Assembly (NCBI GenBank): GCA_037447655.1
Contig: JBBHKE010000044.1
Location: 124,001-188,000, forward strand
DNA length: 64,000 nt
Reading direction: 5' to 3'
From: Zygnema cylindricum
Lineage: Eukaryota > Streptophyta > Zygnematophyceae > Zygnematales > Zygnemataceae
Each line of letters starts with the position of its first letter. Position 1 is the stretch's first letter. The translations under genes and the position numbers were made by a program. Under the pieces are notes generated by a model. That model made no database searches. It saw only the letters and a list, made by a program, of their open reading frames with translations, and was not told the DNA's origin. Positions 54,305 to 64,000 of this stretch are shown one piece after another.

Positions 54305-55580
54305 TAAAATATGGGAATTGACTATTTTGGTTGCGTAGAGTCACTTAAGTCATTTTGTGATAGATTGTATGTTTGAAGTACAAAATGGTACAAGTAAAGT
54401 ACCGCTGAGTATAAATTTGACGGTCAATCGCTTAAACATCAATTCACACGGCCGACGAAGGTTTACGATAACAAAACTGCGGCAACCACATGTAAATAAA
54501 AGTATTGGGCAGAGTCAATTTTTGTCTTTACGTGAGCTCTACGGTGAGAACACATGTTGGATTTTAACTTAACAACAAAATTGAAATTTAATCGTCTAAG
54601 CGTAACATTGAACTAAGACGCAAATTTAAACGAAACCTTTCAAAACTGAAGTTTACCGCGAATCGTAATTAGCGTTATGTACTCTAAGTTTGTCGCCGCA
54701 AATTTTGACTTTATAACCCTAAATATAGTACATAATTCTAAATTATTCTTTACATTATTTATGGTACTTTTGGAATCACTGTTAACAACTCTAATATAGT
54801 GCCTTATTTAAATAGTGTGGCGTACGGTCGGTGTTTGACCGTACAAAATTGCACTTTATTTACTAAAATAGTACAAAAAATGATTTAATACATGTTGTTA
54901 TTATGTAACTGCGTTGTCACAAACTGCATAATGCAAACGTCATAATGACTTGAAATTCTACGTTTGTTTGATTTTGTAGGTGTACCTAATTTACAATAGA
55001 GATATATGCGCGGATAACTAGTACGGAGAGAAACCCAAATTAGGGTTATTGATAAATTAGTGTAAAATTTGTTTTTGAAAAATATTGATTACACAATTTA
55101 GATTTAATAGCTCTAATTATTTTTTTTCATTTTTTTACTCCAATTATTTCTTTACTCTAATTACGATTCGCGGTGTACTTCAGTTTTGAGAAGTTTCGTT
55201 TCAATTTGCGCCTTAGTTCAATGTAATGCATAGACGATTACATTTCAATTTTGCGGCTAAGTTAAAATCCAACGTGTGCTCTCTCTGTGGAGCTCACGTA
55301 AAGACAAAAAGTGACTGTGCGCAACTCTTTTATTTACATGTGGTTGTCGCTATTTTGTTACCGTAAACCTTGGCTGGCCGTGTGAATTGCTAGTTTTATT
55401 ATGACGGTTGACATTCGCAAGCGTGGCAAAATTTTAAGCGGTTGTAACAATATTATGAAAGTCAAAGTTGTCGAAACGATAGCCTGTCAAATTTATACTC
55501 AACGATACTTTACTTGTACCATTATACACTTCAAAGTACAATCTTTGAAAAAATGACGTAAGGTACATCCCCATGTATTA
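54170..55580. repeat. Inverted repeat with arms of about 400-500 bp
   Basis: Left arm about 54170-54673, right arm 55161-55580, spacer about 490 bp. Matches include 54620-54673 (AAAACTGAAGTTTACCGCGA) against 55161-55215, 54440-54600 against 55235-55400, and 54365-54430 against 55490-55550. The outermost CACATGGGGACATACC matches GGTACATCCCCATG at 55562. The spacer contains the hairpin GTACGGTC..GACCGTAC at 54822-54844, also present in the TIR element at 2976-3517. It may be a foldback transposon or an inverted duplication. Confidence 0.8.
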
Positions 55581-56636
55581 AAGTATCTACCATTCTTTGT
55601 CTTTTTGCCCTAAAATTCAAAGAACTTTGACAAAATCTTTAGCCGTACGAAAAAATCATTTTTTCCAAAGTGTTGTGAACGTCAATTCATACTTTAGATG
55701 TACTATGTGTTTCTCGTCATGTGAACGCATTTTGGCGTTTTCCCCTTTTCGACCCCCGGGCAAGAGAATCCAGCCCAAAAAAAAACTTCATCCAAAATCA
55801 CCTCAAGGGGGTGATTTTAGTTCAAGTACTACCCAAACAACGAATGAAAAACGTCCCACGCACGCGCCACAAGAGTGGGAAAATTTTAGTAAGAGGGAGA
55901 ATGTTTTTCTCCGTGCCCGTCACGCGCACGTACGGGAAAAAATTTGCAGGGGTCTCGGACCTCCACTTTCATTCATGGGGTCCTTTGCAAAATTTTGCGC
56001 CGTCGTCGCCTCTCCCCTCTCTCTCTCACACCATCGTTTTTATCTCACACTGTTTAGAATTAGACGCGACAATATTGGTAAAAAATGAAAGATCTTTTAA
56101 AATTTTTATTTTTGAATTTTTTTGGGTTTTTTTTTAATGGCAAATCGAGTGAGAAAAGTAGAAAAAAACGAAATCGGGAAACCATGGGCGAAAGTTATTG
56201 AATCAGTGACGTTGACGTTGTCACAAGTGAGCATGACGTCACAATGTCACCAAACCCTAAACATCTACAATTTCACAAAAATGTAGACGTCTACCCTTGT
56301 TTTGTTGACGTCACTAATTGGCGGAAGTTTCGTAGTCGTTGTACCTATGTTTCCATTGTCACATTTCATAGTTCTGATTTCATTTTCGCACATAGGTACG
56401 CTCTTCAAAGTAGTACGGAGAATCTTTACTAAAGTCCAAAATACTTTATCAAAGTACCGATTACATAGGGACGTACCCTAAGTGACTGTGCACCACCAAA
56501 ATAGTCGTTGCCATGATCAATTTCCTTAAACATAATACACCGAACTCAAACGTGCGCTAGACTAAAGTATCATACTACGGTTCTGTGCACTAAATAATTG
56601 ACGTAACAATTATTGTACTAAACACTCAAACGAAAC
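55581..56636. other. No gene recognised
   Basis: A 163-codon frame at 55597-56088 has no recognisable motif and codon usage gives no support. A hairpin AAAATCACC..GGTGATTTT sits at about 55794-55819. ACATAGGGACGTACCC near 56466 resembles the ends of the inverted repeat at 54170. Confidence 0.4.
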
Positions 56637-56784
56637 AAAACATACAACTGACGCAAACTGACCAACAAATTAAACTTCACACAAGCTAAAATTGAACCAA
56701 CATACAAACTAAAACATACAACCTACGCAAACTGACCAACAAATTAAACTTCACACAAGCTAAAATTGAACCAACATACAAACT
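56637..56784. repeat. Two 74-bp tandem units
   Basis: Units at 56637-56710 and 56711-56784 differ at only a few positions (ACAACTGACGC / ACAACCTACGC). Confidence 0.92.
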
Positions 56785-57001
56785 GCACAAAAACGTGAAT
56801 TTAACCGATCCGCCGATTCACCCAATAACCTAACATCGGATTTATCGAGACAGGCAAACATTCAGTACTCGATACTACCGTAGCGTATTGCGATACATAA
56901 TAATGAATCGCCAAGTATCGGTTGCAAACCGATACGATATTAATCCCAAGTTCCCAACCCATAAACATGAATTCGAAACCTACATCTGTACTTTATACCG
57001 C

Positions 57002-57210
57002 GTATCGCTATTAGTGCTAATAATTTTTTTCGCCACTTAAAACGTTTTTTCTCCGTACAATCTTGTCCTATTTTCACATGGAGGCCGCCAATTCTAAAGT
57101 GAGAATCATAGCTTTCAATCGCAACCGTCAGATCCATAATCCCACAAGTGTGTACGGAGAAAAGATGTTTAAAGCAGCAAAAAAAAAACATGAACCCTAA
57201 TAGCGATGCA
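57002..57210. mobile_element. MITE copy 2, 209 bp
   Basis: Ends ATCGCTATTAG (57004-57014) and CTAATAGCGAT (57197-57207) form a perfect 11-bp inverted repeat. The interior matches copy 1 at 51431. No coding capacity. Superfamily not assigned. Confidence 0.75.
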
Positions 57211-57691
57211 TGGTGTACCTTCAAGAAAATGTTTGAATTTTGAAACTTTAGAAGTGCGAATAGTCTAATACTATTATTTACGCCGTCATTTGTCGGCCGT
57301 CAATGGTTTTTTTCAAAAAACACGGTCTCGTCGTCCGCCGGTCAACATTTTGTCATCTAGTCGACGCTTCGTCGACCAGTCGTCGTACTTTTTCCATTTG
57401 TCCGTACATAATTCAAATTTATAATCTTCGTACTTTTGTACGGCGAGTCAGTCCTGTTCTTGTTGAGCTGGTCTCCCATCCGTCCGACCGTTGAAGAAAA
57501 GCCGTGGTCCGTACATTTCACCGTGTCCGTACGGTCTGTCCAGCTGCCACTATTGTACGGACGGGCATAGTTGTACGGATTCCGAAGCACCAGGGAATTG
57601 GTTAAAATAGCTAACTTTAAATTTTCAGATCAGTTTTCCTGATCTGTCGTCCGCCTCACTTCGATGGATTGATAGCAAAGATTTATTTTGA
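57211..57691. other. No gene recognised; GTACGG-rich
   Basis: Contains many GTACGG/CCGTAC motifs (57405-57580) and GTCG-rich sequence. No conserved protein frame. Confidence 0.35.
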
Positions 57692-58028
57692 CTTGATCTG
57701 ATCTGCTCATCGGCCAACGATCCTCTTACGTGGCAGCTTTGCTGGCATCCAGCTCCGTCCTCTCAGGAAACGCCACATAGTAAGTCCCTTGGGATAAAGA
57801 CAAACTGCGACGTATTTGTTGCTGGGAAGGCCTGCGCGCATCGAATTCCCGGTGACCGAACCACCTCCCCAATTTTGTCTTTAGTGGGAATCTCAGTTTT
57901 GTCCTTAGTGGAATCTTCCGGAATCTTCGGAACCGGAACTGAAGTACATAAATCTGGGCGGAATTTTCTGTGCGGACAAATTCCGGAAAGTTGGGGCAGG
58001 TTGGAAAAATTTGTTTTGTCTTTGTAAG
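57692..58028 (+). pseudogene. LRR protein, upstream fragment
   Basis: An open frame without a clear start ends at a TAA at 58026-58028. Its end reads NFLCGQIPESWGRLEKFVLSL, a plant-type leucine-rich repeat (N.L.G.IP.S.G.L..L). In another frame just before it, LPESSEPELKYINLGG is a second repeat. The frame change between them indicates damage or an intron. It precedes the better LRR frame at 58300. Confidence 0.5.
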
Positions 58029-58290
58029 AAATTTTTTTACTGAGCGGCCGATTGCGGGCCGAAACGAATTTGAAACAGTAAACTGAAACGAAAAATATCG
58101 AAATTGTTTTAAATGATTTTGACCAGTACAATTTTTTTCTGCCTTTCGACTATGACAAATTGGATGGGTCTGCGACAATCCCTTCACTCCGCCATCCCTT
58201 TACCTCCCCTCTCCCCTCTCCCTCTCTTCCTCTTTACGGTCCATGGTTTTCTCTCCGAACCGTCCGATGTTCATAATCTGGTCGGATTTC

Positions 58291-58656
58291 TGAATTCATT
58301 GGGTAGAATTGGAATTCGACGGAAATAATTTTTCGGGACCCGTACCGGAAAATTGGGGCAGCTTAAAAAAACTTTGGAGCCTCGATTTGAGCGAAAATTC
58401 GCTAAATGGGACGATAAATGTTGTTGGGAAAATGACAAATTTGGAGTATCTTGACTTGGGAAAAAATCGATTCGAGGGAGATATCGACAAAATTCCATTT
58501 TTCGAACTAAAAAAAATAAAAAAATTGAATTTGAGTAACAATGTTTTTACGGGAAGTTTTCCTAAATGGGTCAAAAATATGACCAATTTAGAGGATTTTA
58601 ATGTTTCTAATAATCCTACTCTTTCTCCTTTTTCTTATTCTCCCATCAAAATTTGA
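58291..58656 (+). CDS. Leucine-rich repeat protein fragment
   Basis: The frame opens after a TGA at 58288-58290 and reads FDGNNFSGPVPENWGSLKKL, WSLDLSENSLNGTI, MTNLEYLDLGKNRFEGDI, IKKLNLSNNVFTGSFPKWV and MTNLEDFNVSNNPTLSPF. That is four to five plant-specific LRRs with the consensus L..L.L..N.F.G..P. The family includes extracellular domains of receptor-like kinases and receptor-like proteins. There is no Met in a suitable place (nearest start-like codon TTG at 58309), no signal peptide, transmembrane segment or kinase. The frame ends at TGA 58654-58656. It is either an internal exon or a gene fragment. Confidence 0.7.
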
Positions 58657-58691
58657 CACGTGGCGACTTTTCTCTCTCCTATCCTTTAATT

Positions 58692-58751
58692 CATCAGTTT
58701 TTATTTCATCAATTTTTATTTCATCAATTTTTATTTCATTAGTTATTATTT
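58692..58751 (+). repeat. Four 15-bp tandem units
   Basis: CATCAATTTTTATTT repeated at 58692, 58707, 58722 and 58737 with small changes. Confidence 0.9.
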
Positions 58752-59071
58752 TATTAATGTTGATTTTAGTTAAATGAATTTTATGAATTTAGATGGACAT
58801 TTCCAATACATTTTTTTAATACCCCTCTTTTTTACCTTATTAAGGGTATCAAAATATATATTTATATATTGGGATCGAATTAATATCAAATTATTATTAC
58901 TATTTAATTTTAAGGATAAAATAATTATCCGTCAATCTATCCCCTTTTTTTTGCTTCCCCAAATTTTTGTACATTTTTCTCACATTTTTTTTTCCTCTTT
59001 TTCACTCTCCATTAGTATCTTTTTTAAGAAACCCTTAGTAGCATTATTTCACCTTTGGAATTCTTTCTTTT

Positions 59072-59116
59072 AGTATTTTTAGTATTTTTAGTATTTTTAG
59101 TATTTTTAATATTTTT
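59072..59116 (+). repeat. Five 9-bp tandem units
   Basis: AGTATTTTT repeated from 59072; the last unit is AATATTTTT. Confidence 0.9.
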
Positions 59117-59277
59117 ATTTTAGTATTACAGTCAGAACTACAACAATTTCACGAAAGTACGGTACTGTTCGGATACTGCCAAAAAAGTACGGATTTGGGT
59201 GTTCGATATATGAAACGGAAAACCTTTCGAATACGGTGTACTTCTAAATCGGAAGTTACGAAAAAGACAAAAAATAG

Positions 59278-59710
59278 ACACGTGGCAGCAACCTCCAGAA
59301 GCTCGTCTGTCACGTCATCTCATATTTTGGATTTTCCGTGTCGTGCCACGTCATCAGTTTTTTTGAAAGCCACGTCAGCAAAATTTACCGTTGGAGGCTG
59401 AGCTCGCGGGCAGTTATAAAATTTGGATGAACGGAAGAGCAGAGATAACGACAAAAAAATATATTATTCTATCAATGATGACGTCATCTTTGTCAACGTT
59501 ATCATCGTGGCGGTCTCCACCTGTCCGGAAATATGGCACATCGGAACTGCTGACGTGGCAGGGGGGAATATTCAGAGGCAAATGGCGACAAAAAAAGGGT
59601 TCGACACAGAAGAAGCTAAAAAAAAAAGTATGCCGTATGACGTCATGTGACGTCACGTTTCATCACGCCATATTTCCGCCATATTTTTTGAAGTGCTGAC
59701 ACGTCAGCAC
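59278..59710. promoter_or_regulatory. Cluster of ACGT-core (bZIP/bHLH-type) motifs
   Basis: At least nine ACGT cores in 430 bases: CACGTGGCA (59280), CACGTCATC (59310, 59348), CCACGTCAGC (59371), TGACGTCAT (59478, 59638), TGACGTGGC (59551), TGACGTCAC (59648) and ACACGTCAGC (59699). Plant bZIP factors bind such sites. No gene start was recognised next to it, so its role is open. Confidence 0.45.
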
Positions 59711-61674
59711 GACGGTAAATCCGATGCCGTAGAAGAATTGTGAAGATACAAAAAATAGTGTTGAATTACTGCATTTTGTATTCCTGGTCGTACTTTTTGT
59801 CGTTTTATATGGTTTTTAATAGGTTTTTGCAGTGTGTTAAAACGTGTAAAAAACGAAGTTTTCAGTTAATTATGAGTTTGGTTTTGTCCGATTAGACATT
59901 ATTCGTAGCTAGATTTTTTTTGTCGTTTTGTATAAAATGCGGTTCAAAAACGGTTACTAGTTGTCAACTGCTTCATTCACACGTGTCAACAGTAAAAACA
60001 AGGGCACGCGTTTTTTTTTTTTAATCCCTTGCCGACCATGAAAAATACTGTAGATTGACTGCCACGTATTTTATCCTAAAGATTTGGACGCAGATGGATT
60101 TGATTTGTGAATCTTGTCGCCACGTGGCACTATTTTGGCAGAACCTGCAACAAACTTGTATTCTGATTGGATAGCCATAATGAGACAAAAATGTACTTTT
60201 CCATAATAAAGGCCATTTTTGGCCGAGGGCGACGGAGTTGGCGGGATTTTGGATTTTTTTTGAAAGCTGAAAAGTTGATATTTGGTTTTTAAACCGCCGA
60301 CAGCTGCCGTACTGGCGTGACCTGTACTTCACACGTGTGACAGTTCGCACGTGTAACGGCAAATGATATTATAGCACGCGAAACCGCCCTAAACTTAGGT
60401 CAAGGGCAGTTTTTTTTTTTTTTTTTTTTTCTGGTTTGTAATAAAGTTGTAGTTGAGTGATTTTTGTGTATGTTAGAGACGCTTTCACATGTATACCATG
60501 TTTTTTCGCATTAAATTAAATTCTTCGAGTTTCAGCCTATTGTTTTTTACACTTTTTGGAACAACTTTTTTCAATTTTTTTTGTATTAAAATAATATATG
60601 AAAAAAAAGTGAACCGATGCCTGTTCATTGATGAATTTCTCTTGTTTTATTTTTACGTTCTGTTGGAATTTTTGTTTTAAGTATTTGTATTATATATCTT
60701 TATTTGTTGAATTTCTTGAATCTTCTTCCGACATCTTCCATTATACCTAAGAAATAAATAAAAAAAATAAAAAAATAAACAAATAAATAAATAAATAACA
60801 ATTAGAAATGGAGAAAAGGTATAAAAAGGGGAAGAGGGAGAGAGAAAATATTTTTGACCAGTGAAAAAACAAAGTGCGACTTTAACATAAAAAGGCAGAA
60901 ATGCCAAAAGGGGGAGAAAGAGAGAGAGGAGAAAGGGAAGGTGGTCAGGAGGGAGAGAAGCAAGGCGAGGTGAAAGAGGGAAGAGGGGAGCAAGAAATCT
61001 TGCAAAAAAAATAAAATGCAGTAATTTTAAATATTGACAGACCAAAAAAAATAAAAAAAATCCTAAAGAAATAAAAAAAGTAATGGCAATTAATACAAAT
61101 AAAAAAAAACACAGACATTAGGACAACACCAGTTTTTGATTCGGGAAACTTCTAAAAAACTGCTTTCTCCGTTAAATTTATGTTATTTTTTTTTATTTTA
61201 TCAATTTGTTTTGTCTTGGTCTGTTCGACTTTTTTTTTTCCCACTCAAAAAACGAACACTACATAGAAACTATTTTCGAAAATATAGTTCCTCCACACAT
61301 ACCCAAAAAAAAAAAAAAAAAAAAACTAATGAGACGGCGAATGCCACAAAACTTTTCGAGATCGACAAAATTGTTACCGTTGCAAAGAAAAAAGAACAAA
61401 AAAGCTAAAGAAAAAAAATAAAAAGAATGAAATTAAAAAAAAAAAAAAAAGCAAAAATGATAAACAAAATTTCGGGCTAAATCCCAATTTGAAAAATAAT
61501 GATTTACTATGCTTTATTTCCTTTCCATTTTTTTATTTTTTTTCCATTTCTACAATTTTGTTCCAGTTTCCTATTTTTTCCATTAATCCGGTTTTTTCTA
61601 TAAATCCGTTTTTCTCTCTGTTTTCCGTTTTATCCACTTTTTCCCACTTTTTCCCACTTTTTCTGTTTTTTCCT
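59711..61674. other. AT-rich intergenic sequence with homopolymers
   Basis: Includes CACGTG-type motifs at about 59980, 60119, 60332 and 60349, a T run of about 20 at 60412-60430, and A-rich tracts. No conserved frame. The 3' end of the ABC transporter gene on the minus strand ends at 61675, so 61000-61674 may hold its 3' UTR. Confidence 0.4.
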
Positions 61675-61836
61675 TTAAACCAGTTTTTCCGTTTTTTCCG
61701 TTTTTTCGAGAGTCCAACTTCCGTTTCCGTCGGAACTGAGTTTCAAAATTTTTCGGTGAAATTTTCGTAATCTCGATTTATGGGAAACACTTAATACGGA
61801 AATCCCGAGATTTTGAATTTGTTCGTAGATTTTGTC
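61675..61836 (-). CDS. ABCD-type ABC transporter, last exon
   Basis: Minus strand: a pyrimidine tract and TTTTTTAG acceptor, then 53 codons and TAA. It reads DKIYEQIQNLGISVLSVSHK, SRLRKFHRKILKLSSDGNGS and WTLE. This is the C-terminal end of an ABC nucleotide-binding domain: the H-loop His is in SVSHK, and the LRKFH..IL.L...G.W.L tail is as in half-size ABCD (ABCD4-like) transporters. It begins in phase 0 and joins the exon at 62410-62541 in frame. ABCD proteins move acyl-CoA or cobalamin-type substrates across organelle membranes; the substrate here cannot be told. Confidence 0.82.
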   Translation of the reverse strand, partial: DKIYEQIQNLGISVLSVSHKSRLRKFHRKILKLSSDGNGSWTLEKTEKTEKLV

Positions 61837-61915
61837 CTAAAAAAAAAAAAAGGAGAGAGAAAAAGAAATAGCAAGAGAAAATAATTGGTTATAAAAAAAG
61901 GATTATTTTTTTTTG

Positions 61916-61968
61916 TAATCTCGATTTATGAGAAACACTTAACATGGATATCGCGAGCTTTTGGATAC
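61916..61968 (-). pseudogene. Truncated copy of the last ABC exon
   Basis: Minus strand QKLAISMLSVSHKSRLQKK matches QNLGISVLSVSHKSRLRKF of the true exon, then falls into A/T-rich sequence. The frame is open but no acceptor or donor is obvious. Confidence 0.7.
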
Positions 61969-62409
61969 GGATACAAAATTTGACTGGCAAAATAGATAAA
62001 ATAAAATAAAATTACATAAACAAATAAATTTATGAAAAAATGGACAGATGTTACAAAAGAGTGTAAAAATACAGAAAATTGTATCCCAAAAGGTCCGTTT
62101 TTTTCCACAAACCCAAATCGAAAAAATAATACGAGAGGAAAAAAACTTATTTTTATTTTCTCTCTCCCCCCTCTTCTTCCAATTCTTATTTTCCTTCAAC
62201 ATTTTTCTTCTCTCTACATCTTCTCCTTGCTTTTTGTTGTCTTTTTTTAATATTTTTGCACAACACTTTTCTTTTCTCCCCCTCTCCCCCCTTTTCCTTC
62301 GCAAAATACTTTTCTTCTCTCTCTCTCTCCCCCCCCCCCGCCCCCTTTTTTTTCTGTTTTTCTTCCCTCTGTCAATCCCATCTCCCAATTTTTTTATTTT
62401 TATTTTTAC

Positions 62410-62541
62410 CTCCATATCTTCCCCGATTCCCGAAGTACTTTCGTCCAAAACCGCAAAATTCGGGCAGTGGAAAAATATTCGAGTCAACGCAAGTCTTTGT
62501 TTTTCGCCCGGAGACAACTCTCTCTCCCAATCCAAAGACTT
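62410..62541 (-). CDS. ABCD-type ABC transporter, signature/Walker B exon
   Basis: Exactly 44 codons between a TTTTCAG acceptor and a GTAAAAAT donor, phase 0 at both ends. It reads KSLDWERELSPGEKQRLALT and RIFFHCPNFAVLDESTSGIG. LSPGEKQRLAL is the ABC signature (LSGGQ-like; LSPGE is typical of ABCD proteins), FAVLDES the Walker B with catalytic Glu, and TSGIG the D-loop, unusual for the more common SALD. It is spliced to the last exon with GEDME-DKIYEQ across the join. Confidence 0.88.
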
Positions 62542-62659
62542 CTGAAAACCCCCCCCAAAAAAAAAGAGAGAAAAAACGTAAATAGATAAACAGATACAAG
62601 AATTAGAAAAAGAAGGAAAATAAAAGAAAAATAAATAAATAAATAAAACTTGACTGTCT

Positions 62660-62715
62660 TTTCATTTTTCCGCTCGGAGACGATTCTTTCGCCCAATCCA
62701 GAGCCTTCCGAACTC
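62660..62715 (-). pseudogene. Truncated copy of the signature exon
   Basis: Minus strand KALDWAKESSPSGKMKRQS matches KSLDWERELSPGEKQRL at its start, then diverges into A/T-rich sequence. The signature Gly-Glu is lost. Confidence 0.68.
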
Positions 62716-62899
62716 CCTCTCCTGATCCTGATCTCCAAAATCCCCTCCCTCTCCCCCTCTTTGATTGAATGACGGATGACAGGGAAAAGCGATTGATATC
62801 TGAAATCGACGCAAATGATCCCGTCTTTACGCGATGCGTCTCATTTGGATTTTTTTCTGCTGCCCGGACTGTTCATTTCCGATTTTTTTTCGCTGTCCG

Positions 62900-63034
62900 A
62901 TTTTTCGGGCAGCAGGAGAGGCGGCGAAATCGGGTACGAAATTTGGGCGGCAAGGCCCCCTCGGGCCATGAGAGGCCTTTGAGGCAAAAATAAAACCCCT
63001 TTATACCCAATATTTTTAAATTTAAATAATGAAT
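62900..63034 (-). CDS. ABCD-type ABC transporter, Q-loop exon
   Basis: Minus strand: acceptor TTGGTACAG, then (phase 2) SLFKFKNIGYKGVLFLPQRP and LMARGGLAAQISYPISP. VLFLPQRP..xGxLxxQISYP is the Q-loop region of ABCD half transporters (Q contacts the gamma-phosphate/Mg site). The 3' end is uncertain: a stop appears about 30 codons later and no strong donor was found, so the exon may be damaged. The Walker A exon should lie further right, but was not found in the C/G-rich end. Confidence 0.65.
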
Positions 63035-63125
63035 CTGTACCAAAAAATAAACAAAAATAAATAAATAACAGAGACAGAATGCATAAATAAACGAATAAAT
63101 AAAAAAGAAAGAAAAATGATAATAG

Positions 63126-63181
63126 AAAACCCCTTTATACCCAGTATTTTTAAATTTAAGCAAGGAATCTGTACCAAAAAA
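63126..63181 (-). pseudogene. Truncated copy of the Q-loop exon (1)
   Basis: Keeps the acceptor TTGGTACAG and DSLLKFKNTGYKGVF, then diverges. Confidence 0.7.
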
Positions 63182-63302
63182 AAAAAAAAAAAAAAAAACA
63201 GAGATACACAATGTTGAACTATATGAAAAAAACAAAAAACAAAGAAACAAAAGAGAAAAAAAACGAAAAAAAAAAAAAAATTAGGGAAGAAAAACGACAA
63301 TT

Positions 63303-63362
63303 AAAAACCCCTTATACCCAGCAATCTCAAAATTCATAAAGAAATAATTTTGTAGCAAAAAA
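63303..63362 (-). pseudogene. Truncated copy of the Q-loop exon (2)
   Basis: Worn copy: NFEIAGYKGFLIV matches the exon start; CTACAAAAT replaces the acceptor. Confidence 0.6.
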
Positions 63363-63479
63363 TACAAAACCCTCTCTCTCCCCATTCGCTCGACCCGCTT
63401 GCCTGTACCTTTTCCGTACTTTTTCGTCCATATTTACCCCTCCCTCTCTGCCTTTCTCTCCGTATCCCTTCCCTCTCCC

Positions 63480-63821
63480 CTTTTCCCTTCACCCCACTCA
63501 CCCCCCCCCCCCCCTCCCCCCCCCCACCTCCCACCCTCCTACTCCCCCTCACCCCCACACTTCCCCCCACACCCTTCACACTCCCACGCCCCCACCCTCC
63601 CCCAACCCTCCCTCCACACCCCCTGCCAACCCCGACACGACGCCCTCATCCCAATAACCCCCCCCCCCCCCCCATCCCCCCCCTCCCCCCAAATCCCCCC
63701 CCCCCCCCCCCCCCTCCCCTCCTCCCCCTCCCCCCCCCCCCCCCCCCCCAATCCTCTCCCCTCCCCCCCCAATCCCAATGCAGGGGGCGTGGGGGGGATT
63801 GGGGGGGGGAGGGGGAGAGGA

Positions 63822-63852
<31 letters not shown>

Positions 63853-64000
63853 AGGGAGAGGATTGGGAGGGAGGGTTGGGCGGGATTGGGGGGAGCAGGG
63901 AGGGGAGTGGGGGAGGAGTAGGGGACCCGTAAACGACTTCTGTAGGGAGGATTGGGGGCGGGAGATGAGGGGAGGAGTGGGAAGGTGAGAGGGAGGAGAG
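63480..64000. repeat. C-rich then G-rich low-complexity sequence
   Basis: C homopolymers up to about 63770, then G homopolymers. AATCCTCTCCCC..CCAATCCC (63748-63778) and GGGATTGGG..GGGGAGAGGATT (63795-63823) form an inverted repeat centred near 63785. The 177-codon frame here is a by-product of the composition. Confidence 0.85.

Noticed and set aside
55597-56088. 163-codon frame
   Set aside because: No family motif, overlaps another 138-codon frame on the same strand, and no splice or start context supports it.
57726-58187. 153-codon minus-strand frame
   Set aside because: It lies opposite the LRR-type text on the plus strand, which has recognisable repeat residues; the minus frame has none.
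59391-59699. 102-codon frame over the ACGT cluster
   Set aside because: Composition and lack of motifs suggest chance; two other frames overlap it.
63376-63440. Walker A exon of the ABC gene
   Set aside because: ASGSS-like text is present but there is no GxxGxGK(S/T) and no splice context.
63399-63932. 177-codon Pro/Gly-rich frame
   Set aside because: Produced by C and G homopolymers.

Overview
The window looks like a plant (streptophyte) nuclear chromosome segment: AT-rich, almost entirely eukaryotic LTR-retrotransposon sequence, with two fragments of ordinary intron-containing or plant-type genes near the right end (an LRR protein and the 3' exons of an ABCD-type ABC transporter). A plant host is also suggested by the primer-binding sites of the Copia elements, which match the anticodon arm of a plant-type initiator tRNA-Met. 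There is no sign of bacterial operons, CRISPR arrays or rRNA genes.

Layout. 1-2.6 kb: 3' half of a decayed Ty3/Gypsy pol (RT, RNase H, integrase) whose last domain is a PHD-type zinc finger. 2.98-3.5 kb: a TIR-bearing non-autonomous DNA element. 4.8-8.2 kb: a palindrome with arms of about 1.2 kb, interrupted by a solo LTR. 8.9-15.9 kb: an LTR split by a complete Copia element (A1, minus strand). 15.9-19.6 kb: Gypsy-like debris and a solo LTR. 19.6-36 kb: a nest in which Copia E (minus) was entered by Copia B (plus) and Copia A2 (plus), and B by a solo LTR of family C. 35.6-49.7 kb: LTRs in both orientations, an internally deleted Copia (D), a gag fragment and a decayed Copia F. 50.3-51.4 kb: solo LTR H. 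51.4-57.2 kb: MITEs, a large inverted repeat and unclassified repeats. 57.7-58.7 kb: LRR gene fragment. 61.7-63.4 kb: ABC transporter exons on the minus strand. 63.5-64 kb: C/G homopolymer sequence that may not be reliably assembled.

Structural boundaries were fixed where possible by TG..CA ends and 5-bp target duplications: A1 TGATT, A2 CTTAG, B TGGAT, solo C ATTTT, solo LTRs at 5095 (TGGAT) and 17157 (CGAAG). No retroelement here has an intact gag-pol frame.

The most interesting observation is a module found in at least 13 LTR copies of several families. About 200-290 bp inside the LTR, always antisense to it, there is a tRNA-like A-box/B-box pair followed by a TTTT run. It resembles a tRNA-Arg-derived RNA polymerase III unit carried in U3. 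Second-rank observations are the half-tRNA-iMet primer site that contains the gag ATG, a gag start that has moved into the LTR in families A and C, two independent A insertions sharing the same stop codons, the large palindrome, the C-terminal PHD finger, and ABC-transporter exons each preceded by truncated copies of themselves.
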